A stretch of DNA of 58,454 bases from JBCCDY01 sp039030555. GTDB taxonomy: Bacteria > Bacteroidota > Bacteroidia > Cytophagales > Cyclobacteriaceae. Below the pieces are notes generated by a model, which was not told the DNA's origin, searched no databases, and saw only the letters and a list, made by a program, of their open reading frames with translations. Positions 43,782 through 54,200 of the stretch are shown piece by piece. The stretch is from assembly GCA_039030555.1 (NCBI GenBank), contig JBCCDY010000023.1:1-58454 (forward strand), given 5' to 3'. Numbering within the stretch: the first letter of the stretch is position 1; each line of letters begins with the position of its first letter. The translations under genes and the position numbers were made by a program.

Positions 43782-44348
43782 ATGGTAAAAAAAATACTAA
43801 TCATTACAGGGATCATCATTGTTTCTTTTGCTCTATATGTTCTGTACATTTTGGCAACAACAAGAAACCATAGTCCACAGCAGGAAATAGAATTTAACGG
43901 ACCTGGAGATCTAAAGATCAATATTGTTTACTGCCGTCCTTATAAAAAGGATCGTGATATCTTCGGTTCAGGACTTCATGATTATCTGGTTCCTTACAAC
44001 GTACCCTGGAGGACCGGAGCTAATGAAGCTACCGAGATAGAATTCAACCAAGATGTTAAGCTAAATGGAAGTACCTTAGAAAAAGGTCAATATTCCATTT
44101 ATACGATTCCTGGCGAAAACGAATGGATCGTGGCGATCAATTCTAAAACAGATTACTGGGGTGCCCAGGTAGGAGGAGGAAGTCCTTTTGATGAAAGCCT
44201 GGATGTTTTGCGTACAACAGTTCCTTCCATGAAACAAGATCCCCCTGATGAACAATTTACAATACGTTTTGAAGAAAAGGGTGATCACGTGGAATGGTCA
44301 ATGGCTTGGGATAATGTTAGAATTGTAGTTCCGGTAGAGGCCTTATAG
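43782..44348 (+). CDS. DUF2911-family protein with N-terminal membrane anchor
   Basis: 188 residues. An N-terminal hydrophobic segment (about 3-23) is followed by the DUF2911 core: YCRPYKKDRDIFGSGLHDYL, VPWRTGANEATEIEFNQDV, then GSTLEKGQYSIYTIPGENEW and a final beta-rich stretch (WSMAWDNVRIVVPVEAL). DUF2911 proteins are secreted or membrane-attached and common in Bacteroidota; the function is not known. It starts 17 bases from the YyaL-like gene start, divergently, and its end overlaps the convergent SH3-like gene by 6 bases. Confidence 0.9.
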   Translation: MVKKILIITGIIIVSFALYVLYILATTRNHSPQQEIEFNGPGDLKINIVYCRPYKKDRDIFGSGLHDYLVPYNVPWRTGANEATEIEFNQDVKLNGSTLEKGQYSIYTIPGENEWIVAINSKTDYWGAQVGGGSPFDESLDVLRTTVPSMKQDPPDEQFTIRFEEKGDHVEWSMAWDNVRIVVPVEAL

Positions 44349-45104
44349 CTCTTTTAGATCTGAACTGTTCATCCAGCCCAATCGAAATTTTTCACTTTCT
44401 TCCTTGAGCATGACGAGCCACCAGATATTCCCAGATTTATTCAGTTGAGAGGCAATGGCATAGCCTGTTTTTCCTTCTGAATATTTCTTTATCTTCTGAC
44501 CGTGGTGAGGGTCAGGATGTGTTCTGATCAGTACGCCTTTAGCGGGTACTTCGAAAAGACGAGGCGGGATGTTTTCTTTAATCAGTTTCATTTTTTTTCT
44601 GATCAAGTATTGCCCAGTTATCTCATAAGCTAAAGTCCCATCCTTAAACACATAAGCATAGGTTTCAATTACTTCTTCCTTACTATGCCCATTTTCGGAT
44701 TTTATTAATTCAAAAGAAACAGGGCTCCAGGGTCTTTGTCGATTTACATAAATGAGTTCTCCGTTCAGTTCGAGCAGCTTTTCATAATGATTGAGAGCAT
44801 TTAAGAAGAAAACGGTTTTAGGTGATGTTTCCGATCGTTTATCTATAAATGCTAAATCGGTTAATTGGTCGGCATTGAGATCTATAAACTTGAAATCCTG
44901 GTGATTTTCTTCTGTTGCTTCATAGAGATTCAGTTTATAAGTTTTATTGATGCTATCTAGTAAAGCGATCTTATGATATTTGTTTCTGACCTGATCCCAT
45001 ATTCGCCAGTTGAATTGCTCTCTTTCCATAAAGTTTGAAATTTGAGCAATGGAGTTTATAGAGGGAGTACTAAAAATCAAGAATACAAGAATTATCCTAA
45101 TCAT
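44343..45104 (-). CDS. Secreted protein with probable SH3-like C-terminus
   Basis: 253 residues with a signal peptide (1-20, FLIFSTPSINSIAQ). The middle is beta-rich (FKFIDLNADQLTDLAFIDKR resembles an FG-GAP-like or calcium-binding repeat of the D-x-N-x-D type). The C-terminal ~60 residues (GVLIRTHPDPHHGQKIKKYS, then YAIASQLNKSGNIWWLVML and GWMNSSDLKEL) look like a bacterial SH3b domain that would bind peptidoglycan or other cell-wall material. No enzyme motif is visible. Confidence 0.7.
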   Translation of the reverse strand: MIRIILVFLIFSTPSINSIAQISNFMEREQFNWRIWDQVRNKYHKIALLDSINKTYKLNLYEATEENHQDFKFIDLNADQLTDLAFIDKRSETSPKTVFFLNALNHYEKLLELNGELIYVNRQRPWSPVSFELIKSENGHSKEEVIETYAYVFKDGTLAYEITGQYLIRKKMKLIKENIPPRLFEVPAKGVLIRTHPDPHHGQKIKKYSEGKTGYAIASQLNKSGNIWWLVMLKEESEKFRLGWMNSSDLKEL

Positions 45105-45150
45105 GAGAATAAACCGTTCTGATATGGGGTTCTCTTATGCACCTTTCAAT

Positions 45151-45840
45151 TTACTCTGATGAGCTTTTTAAAGCATTCATAAAATTCCGAATCTCTGTAC
45201 TGTATGGAGTTTTTACGTTATAAAAGACATCCTTAGCATTGATGTTTGTTTTTGAGTAGTACTCATCATTCATCTTTTGGTTCCCTTCCAATACAGTTCC
45301 TTCCAGGCTGATCCCAGCATATAATCCTTTACTTCTGGAGTATGAATATATTTCTGCGTCGAAGCCAATATCTGTACTGGCTGAACTATTTCTTCCGACT
45401 GGTCCCGCCGCTATTCCGACGTCGCCACCCAGAGTAAGTTCTGTGTTTTCCAGTCTCTCTATGTCTTTTCGGTTTTTAAATAGAAGTACAATATCGGATG
45501 ATTGCACTCCGATTTGTGCTCCAACACTCCCTTCCCCCATTCCCAGAAAATAGGGATTACTCCATTGTCCATCTTTCTTTTTCAGCATCGCAAAACCACG
45601 CCCACCTTGCCCGCCAAAACCAAGGGCTACTTTTAGCGCTCCCGGAAAAATGACCATACCTTCCATTTTTCTTAAAAGCTCTTTTGGAATATCATTATCT
45701 TCTTGAGAAGTTAATTCATCAATAGCTTCAATAGCATTATCCAAAACCTGATTGGCTTTTTCTGTTTTCGATTTGAATTGTGCATTTGCTCGAATGGAGA
45801 AAGAGAAAACGAGAATAAACAATAATATTCTAAGCAGCAT
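45151..45840 (-). CDS. SYLF/YSC84-domain lipid-binding protein, secreted
   Basis: 229 residues with a signal peptide (1-20). The SYLF domain is clear: MEGMVIFPGALKVALGFGG, GRGFAMLKKKDGQWSNPYFL, GEGSVGAQIGVQSSDIVLLF, then NTELTLGGDVGIAAGPVGRN and YSRSKGLYAGISLEGTVLEG. Eukaryotic relatives bind phosphoinositides; bacterial members are secreted or periplasmic and probably bind lipids. It is in the same direction as the SH3-like gene, 46 bases upstream of it. Confidence 0.9.
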   Translation of the reverse strand: MLLRILLFILVFSFSIRANAQFKSKTEKANQVLDNAIEAIDELTSQEDNDIPKELLRKMEGMVIFPGALKVALGFGGQGGRGFAMLKKKDGQWSNPYFLGMGEGSVGAQIGVQSSDIVLLFKNRKDIERLENTELTLGGDVGIAAGPVGRNSSASTDIGFDAEIYSYSRSKGLYAGISLEGTVLEGNQKMNDEYYSKTNINAKDVFYNVKTPYSTEIRNFMNALKSSSE

Positions 45841-45951
45841 GAATAGTGTTTTTACTTATTGAATTCACTTTTGAAGTTAAACTCAATAATTGAAATATGG
45901 ATTCAATAAAAGATATATTTTAAGATCAGAACGACCTTAATAATACTTGTA

Positions 45952-47451
45952 TTAATTACTCACTTTTTGGTTAGTAAATTGGATGAGATCTTTCACGGTG
46001 AAATCCCCGTTCTTTCCTAAAAAGGGTTTCCAATTTTTCATTTGGTTTAAGTAGGAGTTAGGATCTTCTTCGATTAGTCCGATCATGACCTCACCAACAA
46101 TACGAGCACCAGTGGGGCCTAAGCCTTCACCTGGCTTAGAACCGTTTTTATCCATTCGACCAATAATTTCGGATTCTGCTAAAATGTAGAACCATAGTGG
46201 TGTATGGGTGGAGAACTCCGGGGGTAATTCTTTGAACTCATCTTTATTCAGGAACTCGTCAACTTTTGAATTTATGGTATCAGAAATTCCTAGACGCTCT
46301 CGAACCTGCTGCCCTGAAGGCAAATTAAAAGACTCACCACGCATTAAGTTTCTGGTAGCCAATGAATTAACTGAATCACGGACAATCCTAAATGGTAAAT
46401 TGAGTAAGGAAGAAACTATCTTGGTATCCACTTTATTCGCCAGCTGCACGGGCGTGCTATTCAACGCGAAAAAATGATCCCATTGAACAATACGTGCGCT
46501 ATCTCCCAGTGCGGTGAAACCGCTACCTAAATTACGTCCGAAAAGATCATAGACATACTGAGGATCTTGAAGATATAGTCGATCGGAAACAATAGAATGT
46601 CCGAACCGGTATGCAGCAGCAGAAAATTCTACTGGAAGATAAGGAGGTAAAGTTTCAGGTTTATAGAATTGACGCCCATGAATTAGTAGTTCCCTGGCCA
46701 TTGGTTCACCTATGATCATTGGTAGAAATTCGTGAATAATGATCCATTGATAGTGCCATTGCGTAACTCTTCTTGCTGAAACCGATAAACCATTTTTTTG
46801 AATGAAATTTTCCATTTCAGTTAATGGAGCATCAGCTAAATAACTGCTAAGCTCATATTCGAGTACGTCGGCTATAGCATTGTGGAACTCAATGAATTTT
46901 AGGTGAAGTTGCGATACAACTACGTTTTCGTCATTTAAAGCCGACCCTAGTATTCCAATTCCACGACTATCGCGAAGGATATCAAATTTCTTTAAGCTTT
47001 CCCGCTCTTTGCTATAAAAAGGTTCGTCTTTTCCAGTTAACAGACGAATTCCATCTTCTTTATAAAGCTCAGAAAACCGTTCCGGCCCTTTAGCATAAAG
47101 CCCTTCCAGATCAAAGTATGGAGTGGCAAAGTTTGTGATGGAATCGGGAGAATTCTGTCGATGGAAATCTGAACTAAAATCGTGCGCTAAATCGTGATCG
47201 ATGTACTGCCCAAGAAAGACCATTCCCAAAGGAACAGAATTTGTTTTTTGAGCTTCGTTTTGTTCATCCATTGGTCCGTTGAGTTCACCAAGCTCAAAGG
47301 CATGGCTTTCATGATTTTCATCTTTTAACTCAGGAAATAGCCTACCATATTTTGCCGGGCTTTGTTGAGAAAAGCCCTGAAAAGGGCACAGAACCACCAA
47401 GACAAATAATATCGATATATGGACTGAAGATGTGAAAAAAGACGTATTCAT
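45952..47451 (-). CDS. Animal-type haem peroxidase, secreted
   Basis: 499 residues with a signal peptide (about 1-28). Distal haem region FLGQYIDHDLAHD with Asp85 (covalent haem link) and His86, then RDSRGIGILGSALNDENVVV and FIEFHNAIADVLE, and the proximal His in AAYRFGHSIVSDRL (His285). This is the peroxidase-cyclooxygenase superfamily, most familiar in animals and also present in some bacteria. It would oxidise halides or phenols in the periplasm or outside the cell. The gene is a single unit in the minus direction; no haem maturation gene is nearby. Confidence 0.9.
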   Translation of the reverse strand: MNTSFFTSSVHISILFVLVVLCPFQGFSQQSPAKYGRLFPELKDENHESHAFELGELNGPMDEQNEAQKTNSVPLGMVFLGQYIDHDLAHDFSSDFHRQNSPDSITNFATPYFDLEGLYAKGPERFSELYKEDGIRLLTGKDEPFYSKERESLKKFDILRDSRGIGILGSALNDENVVVSQLHLKFIEFHNAIADVLEYELSSYLADAPLTEMENFIQKNGLSVSARRVTQWHYQWIIIHEFLPMIIGEPMARELLIHGRQFYKPETLPPYLPVEFSAAAYRFGHSIVSDRLYLQDPQYVYDLFGRNLGSGFTALGDSARIVQWDHFFALNSTPVQLANKVDTKIVSSLLNLPFRIVRDSVNSLATRNLMRGESFNLPSGQQVRERLGISDTINSKVDEFLNKDEFKELPPEFSTHTPLWFYILAESEIIGRMDKNGSKPGEGLGPTGARIVGEVMIGLIEEDPNSYLNQMKNWKPFLGKNGDFTVKDLIQFTNQKVSN

Positions 47452-47590
47452 TTGTGCTGGTTGAGGAATACGATAATTAAGTTAGTGAAAAAATCCCAGC
47501 GATAACGAAATGAGGAGATTTAAATGATTACAGGGTTAAGTAATGATACATATGATCAATTAATGAACTGTTTGTATATAAATTTTATAG

Positions 47591-47628
47591 TAAAAGGCCC
47601 CATTCTAATATTTCAGAATGAGGCTTTA
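47591..47628 (-). terminator. Likely terminator after the DUF5117-like metalloprotease gene
   Basis: Stem of 10 pairs with one mismatch (47597-47606 with 47615-47624), followed on the minus strand by a short T-run. It lies 28 bases past the metalloprotease stop. Confidence 0.6.
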
Positions 47629-47651
47629 GGCAAAATGAGTATTTAATATGC

Positions 47652-50171
47652 TTAGTCTTCAGGATCCAGAATATGATCAATTCTTTCCTGAAGGTCCTGT
47701 AAATGATATTTTGACATTTTATCGGAAGTTCTACCAATTGCTGACCTCACCTGTGATTCAAGGTTATTTAACTCGCCTCTCACTAGGGGCCTGATATCCG
47801 ACTGGCTTACGTCCACGGGAGTAAAGCTCAACCGCACAAATGCATTTGTAGGTCTGTTTTGTTCTTTTGTCATCAAATGTTCCATTCTCTCGACATAAGC
47901 CCTTTGTAGGTTTCTTCTATAGTTATCGATTTTTGAACCACTTCTCAATTCTGAGAATAGACCTTTTCTAAGGTCTTCTAACATTTCGATAGCCGAGTAG
48001 GCATCAGAACCTTCTTTAGCCTCAGATTCGATCAGCCTTGCAAGTCTTCCGAAATTCAGTAGCTGATTCAGTGTTCCTACTTGTGCTGATCTAATTCTTT
48101 CCAGGGTTCCGGTATTTTCAATTCGATCTAAAACAGAACGATCCAACAACCATTTAGGTGTACTAAAAGTCTCTTTATGAAGCCATTTCATGGCGTCCTT
48201 TTGTGTGGATTCAGGAGTAATCTCATATACCATACCTTCCTGATCATAAGTTTTATGCGTTTCATAGATACCGCCAACATTTGTTCTAACATGGCGATTG
48301 TAGCGGCCCCACTGGATCACCACCTGATTGTACAATTCTTCCAGATCGTCGTATGTTTTTCCATTTTCTTCTGTCCATTCGATCAGGTTTGGGACGATTC
48401 TCTTGAGGTTTTCTACTCCATAAGAACTCGCTTTCATCGAGTTATCTCCTAAATCTTCCGTCTGTGCTCGGGGATCAATAGGGTTCAAGGTTTGCCTGCC
48501 ATACCAGTAAAGAGGGTCACCGGCTCTTTCAGTTACCCATTTATCTAGGGTTTCTTTTTCATCATCGGTACTTTCAATTTCTAAAATTGGTGTGTAACCC
48601 CATTTGACCACCCATTTGTCGTAAGGCCCGATCTGTGGGTGAAGGGCTACATCATCGCCCGGCTGTGCTATATAATTAAAACGGGCATAGTCCATAATGG
48701 AGGGTGCTGTTCCCATCTTCTCCGTGAACGTTTTAGAACGAAGTGAATCAACCGGATAAGCTACACTTGAACCCATATTATGAGGAAAGCCGAGCGTATG
48801 TCCAACTTCATGTGCTGATACGAACCTGATTAACTCGCCCATTACTTCATCCTTAAATTTCACACTTCTGGCTTCAGGATTTACCGCCGCTGTTTGAATG
48901 AAATACCAATTTCTTAAAAGGTTCATCACATTGTGGTACCAGATGATATCACTTTCAATAATTTCTCCTGAACGTGGATCATGAACATGCGGGCCTTGCG
49001 CATTCTGGATCGGATTTGCGGTGTATCGTATCACAGAATAGCGAACATCTTCCGGGCTCCAGTCCGGATCTTCTTCTTTGGACGGAGGGTCTTTGGCCAT
49101 AATGGCATTTTTGAAACCAGCTTCACGGAAAGCGACCTCCCAGTCATCAACACCCTGTTTGATGTATTTTCTCCACCTTTCAGGAGTAGCAGGGTCAATA
49201 TAATAGACAATTGGTTTTATAGGTTCCACCAGTTCACCTCTTTTGAAAGCTTCGGGGTCTTTTGGCTCTAGTCTCCATTTAGTGATATACTGTCTTTGTT
49301 CTGCTTTTTGGGCATCACGCCCGTAGTCAATTTGCTGTACTGAAAAGAATCCGACCCTTCTATCGTATGATCTTGGGATCATCGGTTCTTTCGGAAGCAG
49401 TATCATAGACTGGTTCATCTCAATGGACAGGGTGCTGGTGGTCCGATTGGAGGGGAGCTCATCTGCATTGTAAGTCAGGATATGACGGACTTCGGTATTA
49501 AGCGGAAAGCTTTTGACGCTCATCACCAGACTTCTTTTTTTATCCAGTCCTTTCACCTTGAAATTTTTTCTTTGGTTGGCATTTAAAGGGCTGATCATTT
49601 TAACATCCGTGCTGAATAGATCATTGACCTGTACAACATAAGATGAAGAGTCTTTTCCAAGAGCAGCAATATCGAAAGTCATTACCACCGGCTCGAAATT
49701 ATTGTTCTTAACCGACTGGTATATAGGCTTATCTTCACTGGCTACACTGTTGTGTGAAACTGCTCTTAACAATAACTTATTATCTTTTTTCTGCCATCTC
49801 CAGACTTGCTGGCCTCGGGCTTTCATACCAGCTCCTCCAAAGTTGAATCCCTGAATGGTTCCTGAAATACGACTGACAATCAGAATTTCCCTTTCGATCA
49901 GACTATCGGCAATTTCGAAGTAATGTTTGTCATCAACTTTATGAGCTACAAAAAGTCCCTCGTCGGTTTCCGCTTCTGATGTTATAACTTCAGAATACGG
50001 TTTAGGACCAGTTTTCTTTTTAGAGCTTTTGCTGGTGACTTCGGAATCACCTTTGCCTTTTTTCTTTTTCTTCTGGGCTTCTGAATCATGAATTGATATG
50101 GAAAAAGATATCAGCAGGATCAGAAGAATACGTTTGGGTTTGAGGTTAATGTTATCGTAAAACTTCATCAT
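47652..50171 (-). CDS. Secreted zinc metalloprotease (DUF5117/DUF5118 type)
   Basis: 839 residues, signal peptide (about 14-33) followed by a lysine-rich segment (QKKKKKGKG). The N-terminal DUF5118/DUF5117 regions (GLFVAHKVDDKHYFEIADSL, GGAGMKARGQQVWRWQK, VGFFSVQQIDYG) precede the catalytic domain with the zinc motif HEVGHTLGFPHNM (His454, Glu455, His458, His464). The family is known in Bacteroidota as a zinc-dependent metalloprotease. A C-terminal helical region (about 660-835) has no known role. Its substrate is unknown; it is followed by its own terminator. Confidence 0.93.
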   Translation of the reverse strand: MMKFYDNINLKPKRILLILLISFSISIHDSEAQKKKKKGKGDSEVTSKSSKKKTGPKPYSEVITSEAETDEGLFVAHKVDDKHYFEIADSLIEREILIVSRISGTIQGFNFGGAGMKARGQQVWRWQKKDNKLLLRAVSHNSVASEDKPIYQSVKNNNFEPVVMTFDIAALGKDSSSYVVQVNDLFSTDVKMISPLNANQRKNFKVKGLDKKRSLVMSVKSFPLNTEVRHILTYNADELPSNRTTSTLSIEMNQSMILLPKEPMIPRSYDRRVGFFSVQQIDYGRDAQKAEQRQYITKWRLEPKDPEAFKRGELVEPIKPIVYYIDPATPERWRKYIKQGVDDWEVAFREAGFKNAIMAKDPPSKEEDPDWSPEDVRYSVIRYTANPIQNAQGPHVHDPRSGEIIESDIIWYHNVMNLLRNWYFIQTAAVNPEARSVKFKDEVMGELIRFVSAHEVGHTLGFPHNMGSSVAYPVDSLRSKTFTEKMGTAPSIMDYARFNYIAQPGDDVALHPQIGPYDKWVVKWGYTPILEIESTDDEKETLDKWVTERAGDPLYWYGRQTLNPIDPRAQTEDLGDNSMKASSYGVENLKRIVPNLIEWTEENGKTYDDLEELYNQVVIQWGRYNRHVRTNVGGIYETHKTYDQEGMVYEITPESTQKDAMKWLHKETFSTPKWLLDRSVLDRIENTGTLERIRSAQVGTLNQLLNFGRLARLIESEAKEGSDAYSAIEMLEDLRKGLFSELRSGSKIDNYRRNLQRAYVERMEHLMTKEQNRPTNAFVRLSFTPVDVSQSDIRPLVRGELNNLESQVRSAIGRTSDKMSKYHLQDLQERIDHILDPED

Positions 50172-50282
50172 TTTTATTTGATTAATTTGGGAATATATAA
50201 AGGGAAAAGATTTTTGGAGGTAGTTATTTTATGAGCCCTCATTAATTAGTGATGAACCGACTTTAGTCTTATTAAAAGGAAG

Positions 50283-50894
50283 ATGACGGAATTAAAGGAA
50301 ACAAAATTTTCAGCTTATCTAATCATACCACTGATGTTGACAAACATCATAATTACGCAGTGTAAGTCGCAGGAACATTATAAAGATGTCTTTAAACCAT
50401 TGGACGGAACATGGAAAGGAACTTTTGAAGTACTGGAAGATATCAACGGTCAGAAGGAAGGAAAAGCCCAACCCAAGAATATCTCTGAAGAGTTCATGAA
50501 TGGGCTGGATCTCGAGAAAACGTTCGAGCTTGACGTAAAACAGATTTATGTATCAACATCACCTTACTACCAGACCGTAGTGATTGAAGATACTTATCTG
50601 GAGAATGGCAAAGAGAAAACAGTTATCAGTAAAGGGTATAATGAAGTAAAAAACGGAGAACTGATCTGCGTTGTGAATAAACCCGACGAGCAGGTTATTC
50701 ATCAGGGTTATACCGAAGGAGATAAAACCATCATCTGGCACCGATCCATTAAAGAACCTTTAAAAGTTGAATTCTTCAGGGAGACTGTTAAAGCCAATAC
50801 TTATTCCATCATCGGCTGGGGTTATTATGGAAATGATGACGCTGATCTTACTCCTAAAACTTGGTTCAGAGCTGTTTATGAGCGTGTTCAATAA
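50283..50894 (+). CDS. Secreted or lipid-anchored protein of unknown function
   Basis: 203 residues. An N-terminal hydrophobic segment (about 10-25) ends IITQC, so it may be a lipoprotein (Cys27), though Gln at -1 is unusual. The mature domain is beta-rich with a lipocalin- or DUF1579-like opening (FKPLDGTWKGTFEVLED) and regularly spaced strands (GKEKTVISKGYNEVKNGELI, KTIIWHRSIKEPLKVEFFRE). Such opening motifs occur in small ligand-binding barrels. No catalytic residues are apparent. Confidence 0.7.
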   Translation: MTELKETKFSAYLIIPLMLTNIIITQCKSQEHYKDVFKPLDGTWKGTFEVLEDINGQKEGKAQPKNISEEFMNGLDLEKTFELDVKQIYVSTSPYYQTVVIEDTYLENGKEKTVISKGYNEVKNGELICVVNKPDEQVIHQGYTEGDKTIIWHRSIKEPLKVEFFRETVKANTYSIIGWGYYGNDDADLTPKTWFRAVYERVQ

Positions 50895-51078
50895 TTCCGG
50901 TTGAGTATAGGATATTACATCACCCGATTGATACGGATGATAACGGAATTCGTTAGGAGTGACCGTGAAATGAGGGAAAAGCGAACGAAGAGGCATTGCT
51001 TGTGAAGATACAAGCCGCAGAGAGGAGATAGTTTTTATTTGAAGGTTAGGCCGGATGGTCACATAATCAGCTAACCAC
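50895..51078. other. Intergenic sequence, no gene recognised
   Basis: First part of the 324-base gap between the lipoprotein-like gene and the M4 protease. Higher in G than its surroundings, with no open frame of interest. It may be the left part of the repeat element described next. Confidence 0.35.
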
Positions 51079-51145
51079 GTGCGTCATTCCATGGAGAGGA
51101 ACGACACCGGAGAATCTCAATCGGACCGAGGTTTTAGCGATCTTC
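51079..51145. repeat. Possible dispersed REP-like repeat
   Basis: The stretch CGTCATTCC-ATGGAGA-GGAACGAC can fold (GTCATTCC with GGAACGAC, one G-T pair) and is followed by GGAGAATCTCAATCGGACCG. It resembles the dispersed repeat GTCATTGCGAGGAACGAAG-CAATCTC seen between genes in many bacteria, with an insertion in the loop. Whether it is repeated elsewhere in this genome cannot be seen here. Confidence 0.4.
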
Positions 51146-51159
51146 ATTATCTAGCTCCA

Positions 51160-51196
51160 ATAAAAAAGCCTGACTTGAATAACTCAAGTCAGGCTT
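51160..51196 (-). terminator. Terminator of the M4 protease gene (possibly bidirectional)
   Basis: Perfect 13-base arms AAGCCTGACTTGA (51166-51178) and TCAAGTCAGGCTT (51184-51196) with a 5-base loop. A T-run follows on the minus strand. It is the strongest hairpin in the window. Confidence 0.93.
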
Positions 51197-51218
51197 CAGG
51201 ATGGGTTTATTTTAAGTA

Positions 51219-54200
51219 CTACTCCTTAATAAATCTCTTGATCAGTTTTTCACTGTCAGAAACAAACTGAATGAGATAAATACCAGTTTGTAAACTGCTA
51301 ATGTCAATCGTGTTTCCGTCCACAAAACCATTACCTACACTTTGCCCGGTAGTATTAATTATGCTGAACTGCACGCCCGGTGTTGAAGAAGCTATGTTCA
51401 AGCTTGACCCACTAACTGGATTGGGGTAAATACTGATCTCGAACAGATCAAGACTGGCAGCCAGATCGGTTTCAGCAAAAGAAGGAGCCACCGTAGTTGT
51501 TCCGCATGGCCCAAGGTTTGTCCAGCCGGTTGAAGTTCTTTCATATAAAGAACCCTGAAAAATGACTCGGTCTCCCGTGCTATAGGTCTGGGTACTCACA
51601 TATTCCAATACTCCATCGCAGATATCAGCTGACGGTTGGGAGGTGGTTAAGCTCACATCATCGATGGCTATATCTCCCTGCCATGTTGTTCCCGATACGG
51701 TATTGAACCTTAGCTGAACTTCCGACCCGATATAGGATCCCAGATCCAGACTTTCAGACTGCCATGAGTTTCCGAGATTGCCTGATCTTGACCAGATTCC
51801 AGTCCACGAAGTTCCATCATCAGTACTGATTTCGACAGATAAACTTCCCATTGCTGCCGCACCATACATATGATAGGAGAAATTGAAGTAAGCTGAAGAA
51901 GTAGAGCTTATATCAAAACAGGGAGAATTCAGGATAGCCTGCTTGTTTGGATAACCTGTACCATCTCCGGATACTTCAACATACAAATAATAAGATCCCT
52001 GCGTGCCACTCGACGGACCGGTACTTCCTGACGGAGTGCCGCCCGTATTGGCTTGCCAGTTCAGATCGTCTCCGCTTGCATTGGTCCATGCACCAAGGGT
52101 GTTTTCAAAACCTTCGTTGTATGGGAATGAGGCTATTCCTCCTGTACATCCAGAAGAAGCATCAGAAGCAGTGGTAACGTTGACGGTATTGCTAAAACCT
52201 GATTCATTTCCAGCGGCATCTATTGCTTTAACCCGAAAAGAATAAGAAGTACTGGCTGTAAGGCCAGTTATATTAGCGCTATTCGTAGCAACCTGACCAA
52301 TGTTCGTTGTACCGGAATAAACGTCGTACCCTGTTACACCTACATTATCAGATGAAGCATTCCAGTTCAAACTTAATTCCGTTTGAGTCACCCCAGAAGC
52401 TGCCAATCCGGATGGAGTTGAAGGCGCCTGAGTGTCGCCGGATGCTCCACCGCTGCTAACCTCAAGATTATCCAATGCAATATCTCCCTGCCACGAGGTT
52501 CCGGATACTCCATTGAATCTAAGTTGAACAGTGCTTCCAGCGTATGCATCGAGATTTACATCGGTAGCTAACCAGTTTGCTCCCTGATCTCCCGATCTGG
52601 TCCAGATACTGGTCCAATTACTTCCCTGATCTGTGCTGGCTTCCAGAGAAATTGTACCCACTGCACTTCCTGTCATCTGGTAATTGAAGCTTACAGAAGA
52701 AGGACCTGTTAGATCAAAACAGGGTGAATTTAGAATTGCACTTTTATTTGGAAAACCACTTCCATCGCCCGATACTTCCATGTAAATGTAGTGTGAGCCA
52801 TCAAAAGCTCCTGACGGCCCCGTTCCGTTGGAAGGAGTTCCACCCGTTTGTAAGGCCCAGTTGATATCGTCTGAAGAAGACTGGCTCCATGCGCCTAGCG
52901 TATTGTTAAAACTTTCATCATAAGGAAAACTGGATACGGTAGAAGAGCACGTTGTACTACCTCCTGAACTGTATTCAGAGCCAATACCAACAGCATACCA
53001 TGCATTGGTAGTTGCTATAACTTCATTCGAACCAGCTCCGAAAAGCTCTTCAGCAGATTGAATTCCAAATGCCCGGGCATCGCTAAAAGTAGAGTTTGCA
53101 CCTAGATATATATTTAGAATTCGGTAAGCGATCTGAGCTGCTTTCGTCATGCCAATTCCGCTTACGCTATAAGTACTTCCAATATCATTAGTCCCACTTT
53201 TTCCAGCGACCAGTATGTAAAACCAGTGGTTCAATACACCACTGTTGGTATGAACTCCACAGTAGTCGTTTGCATCGCGGCTTGGAGTAATACAACCTTC
53301 AGCCTGCGTAGCAGGTCGCCAGTTTACGCCTCTGTAAGTGTCCGGATCGCCTTTGGATTTGGGATCGCTCATCGACCTCAAACCATTGTTTGTACTGATG
53401 TCTTCACCGATTTGCCATACCGCCGGAGAAGGACTCAGATCTGTTCCGGCTCCCCGGGTAAAGTGCTCCACTGCGGCACCCCATATGTCGGAATAACCTT
53501 CGTTCATAGCTCCTGATTCCCTTCGGTACGCAAGGTTGGCTGTATTGGTGGTAACAGCGTGGCCAATTTCATGTGCTGCTACATCCAGAGAGGTAAGTAT
53601 GTCAAAGGAATTACCGTCACCGTAAGTCATCACACTCCCATTCCAGAAAGCATTGTCATATCCAGCACCACCGGGCTGATTATCGTAATGCACCCAACTG
53701 TTGATGGCGGCTCCGTTTCCATCAAAGCTGTTTCTTCCATGTTGAGTGACCCAGTAATCATAAGTGCTTTCAGCGCCCCAATGTGCATCCAAAGCTCCGT
53801 TATCCTTGAAGGCATTGTCATATTCTGCCGCCGTCCAGTTGTTATCGTTATCAAAGAAGTTGGTTGAAGGGTAAGAATTGGTTCTTCCGCTGTTATAGGT
53901 ATTTACTCCGTTACCTCTGGTGTTATCCCTTAATGCGTAGTTACCACTAATAATCCTGGTTTCTATAGTTTGATTACCGCTATATCGTGTAGCAGCATTC
54001 CCAGCTGCCATCATTCCAAGAAAGCTCTCGCTGTGCTCGGAAGAATGACTTGAATGAGCATGCTCTCCCAGATGTTTGATAATGCTATTAACAAGAAGGA
54101 TTTCACCACTTCTGGCATCTACATAGATATGATCCCGACTAATTGGTTCAGTAGCATAAATATCGAATTTGAAAGCGAGGTTAAAACGTCCCGGATTGTC

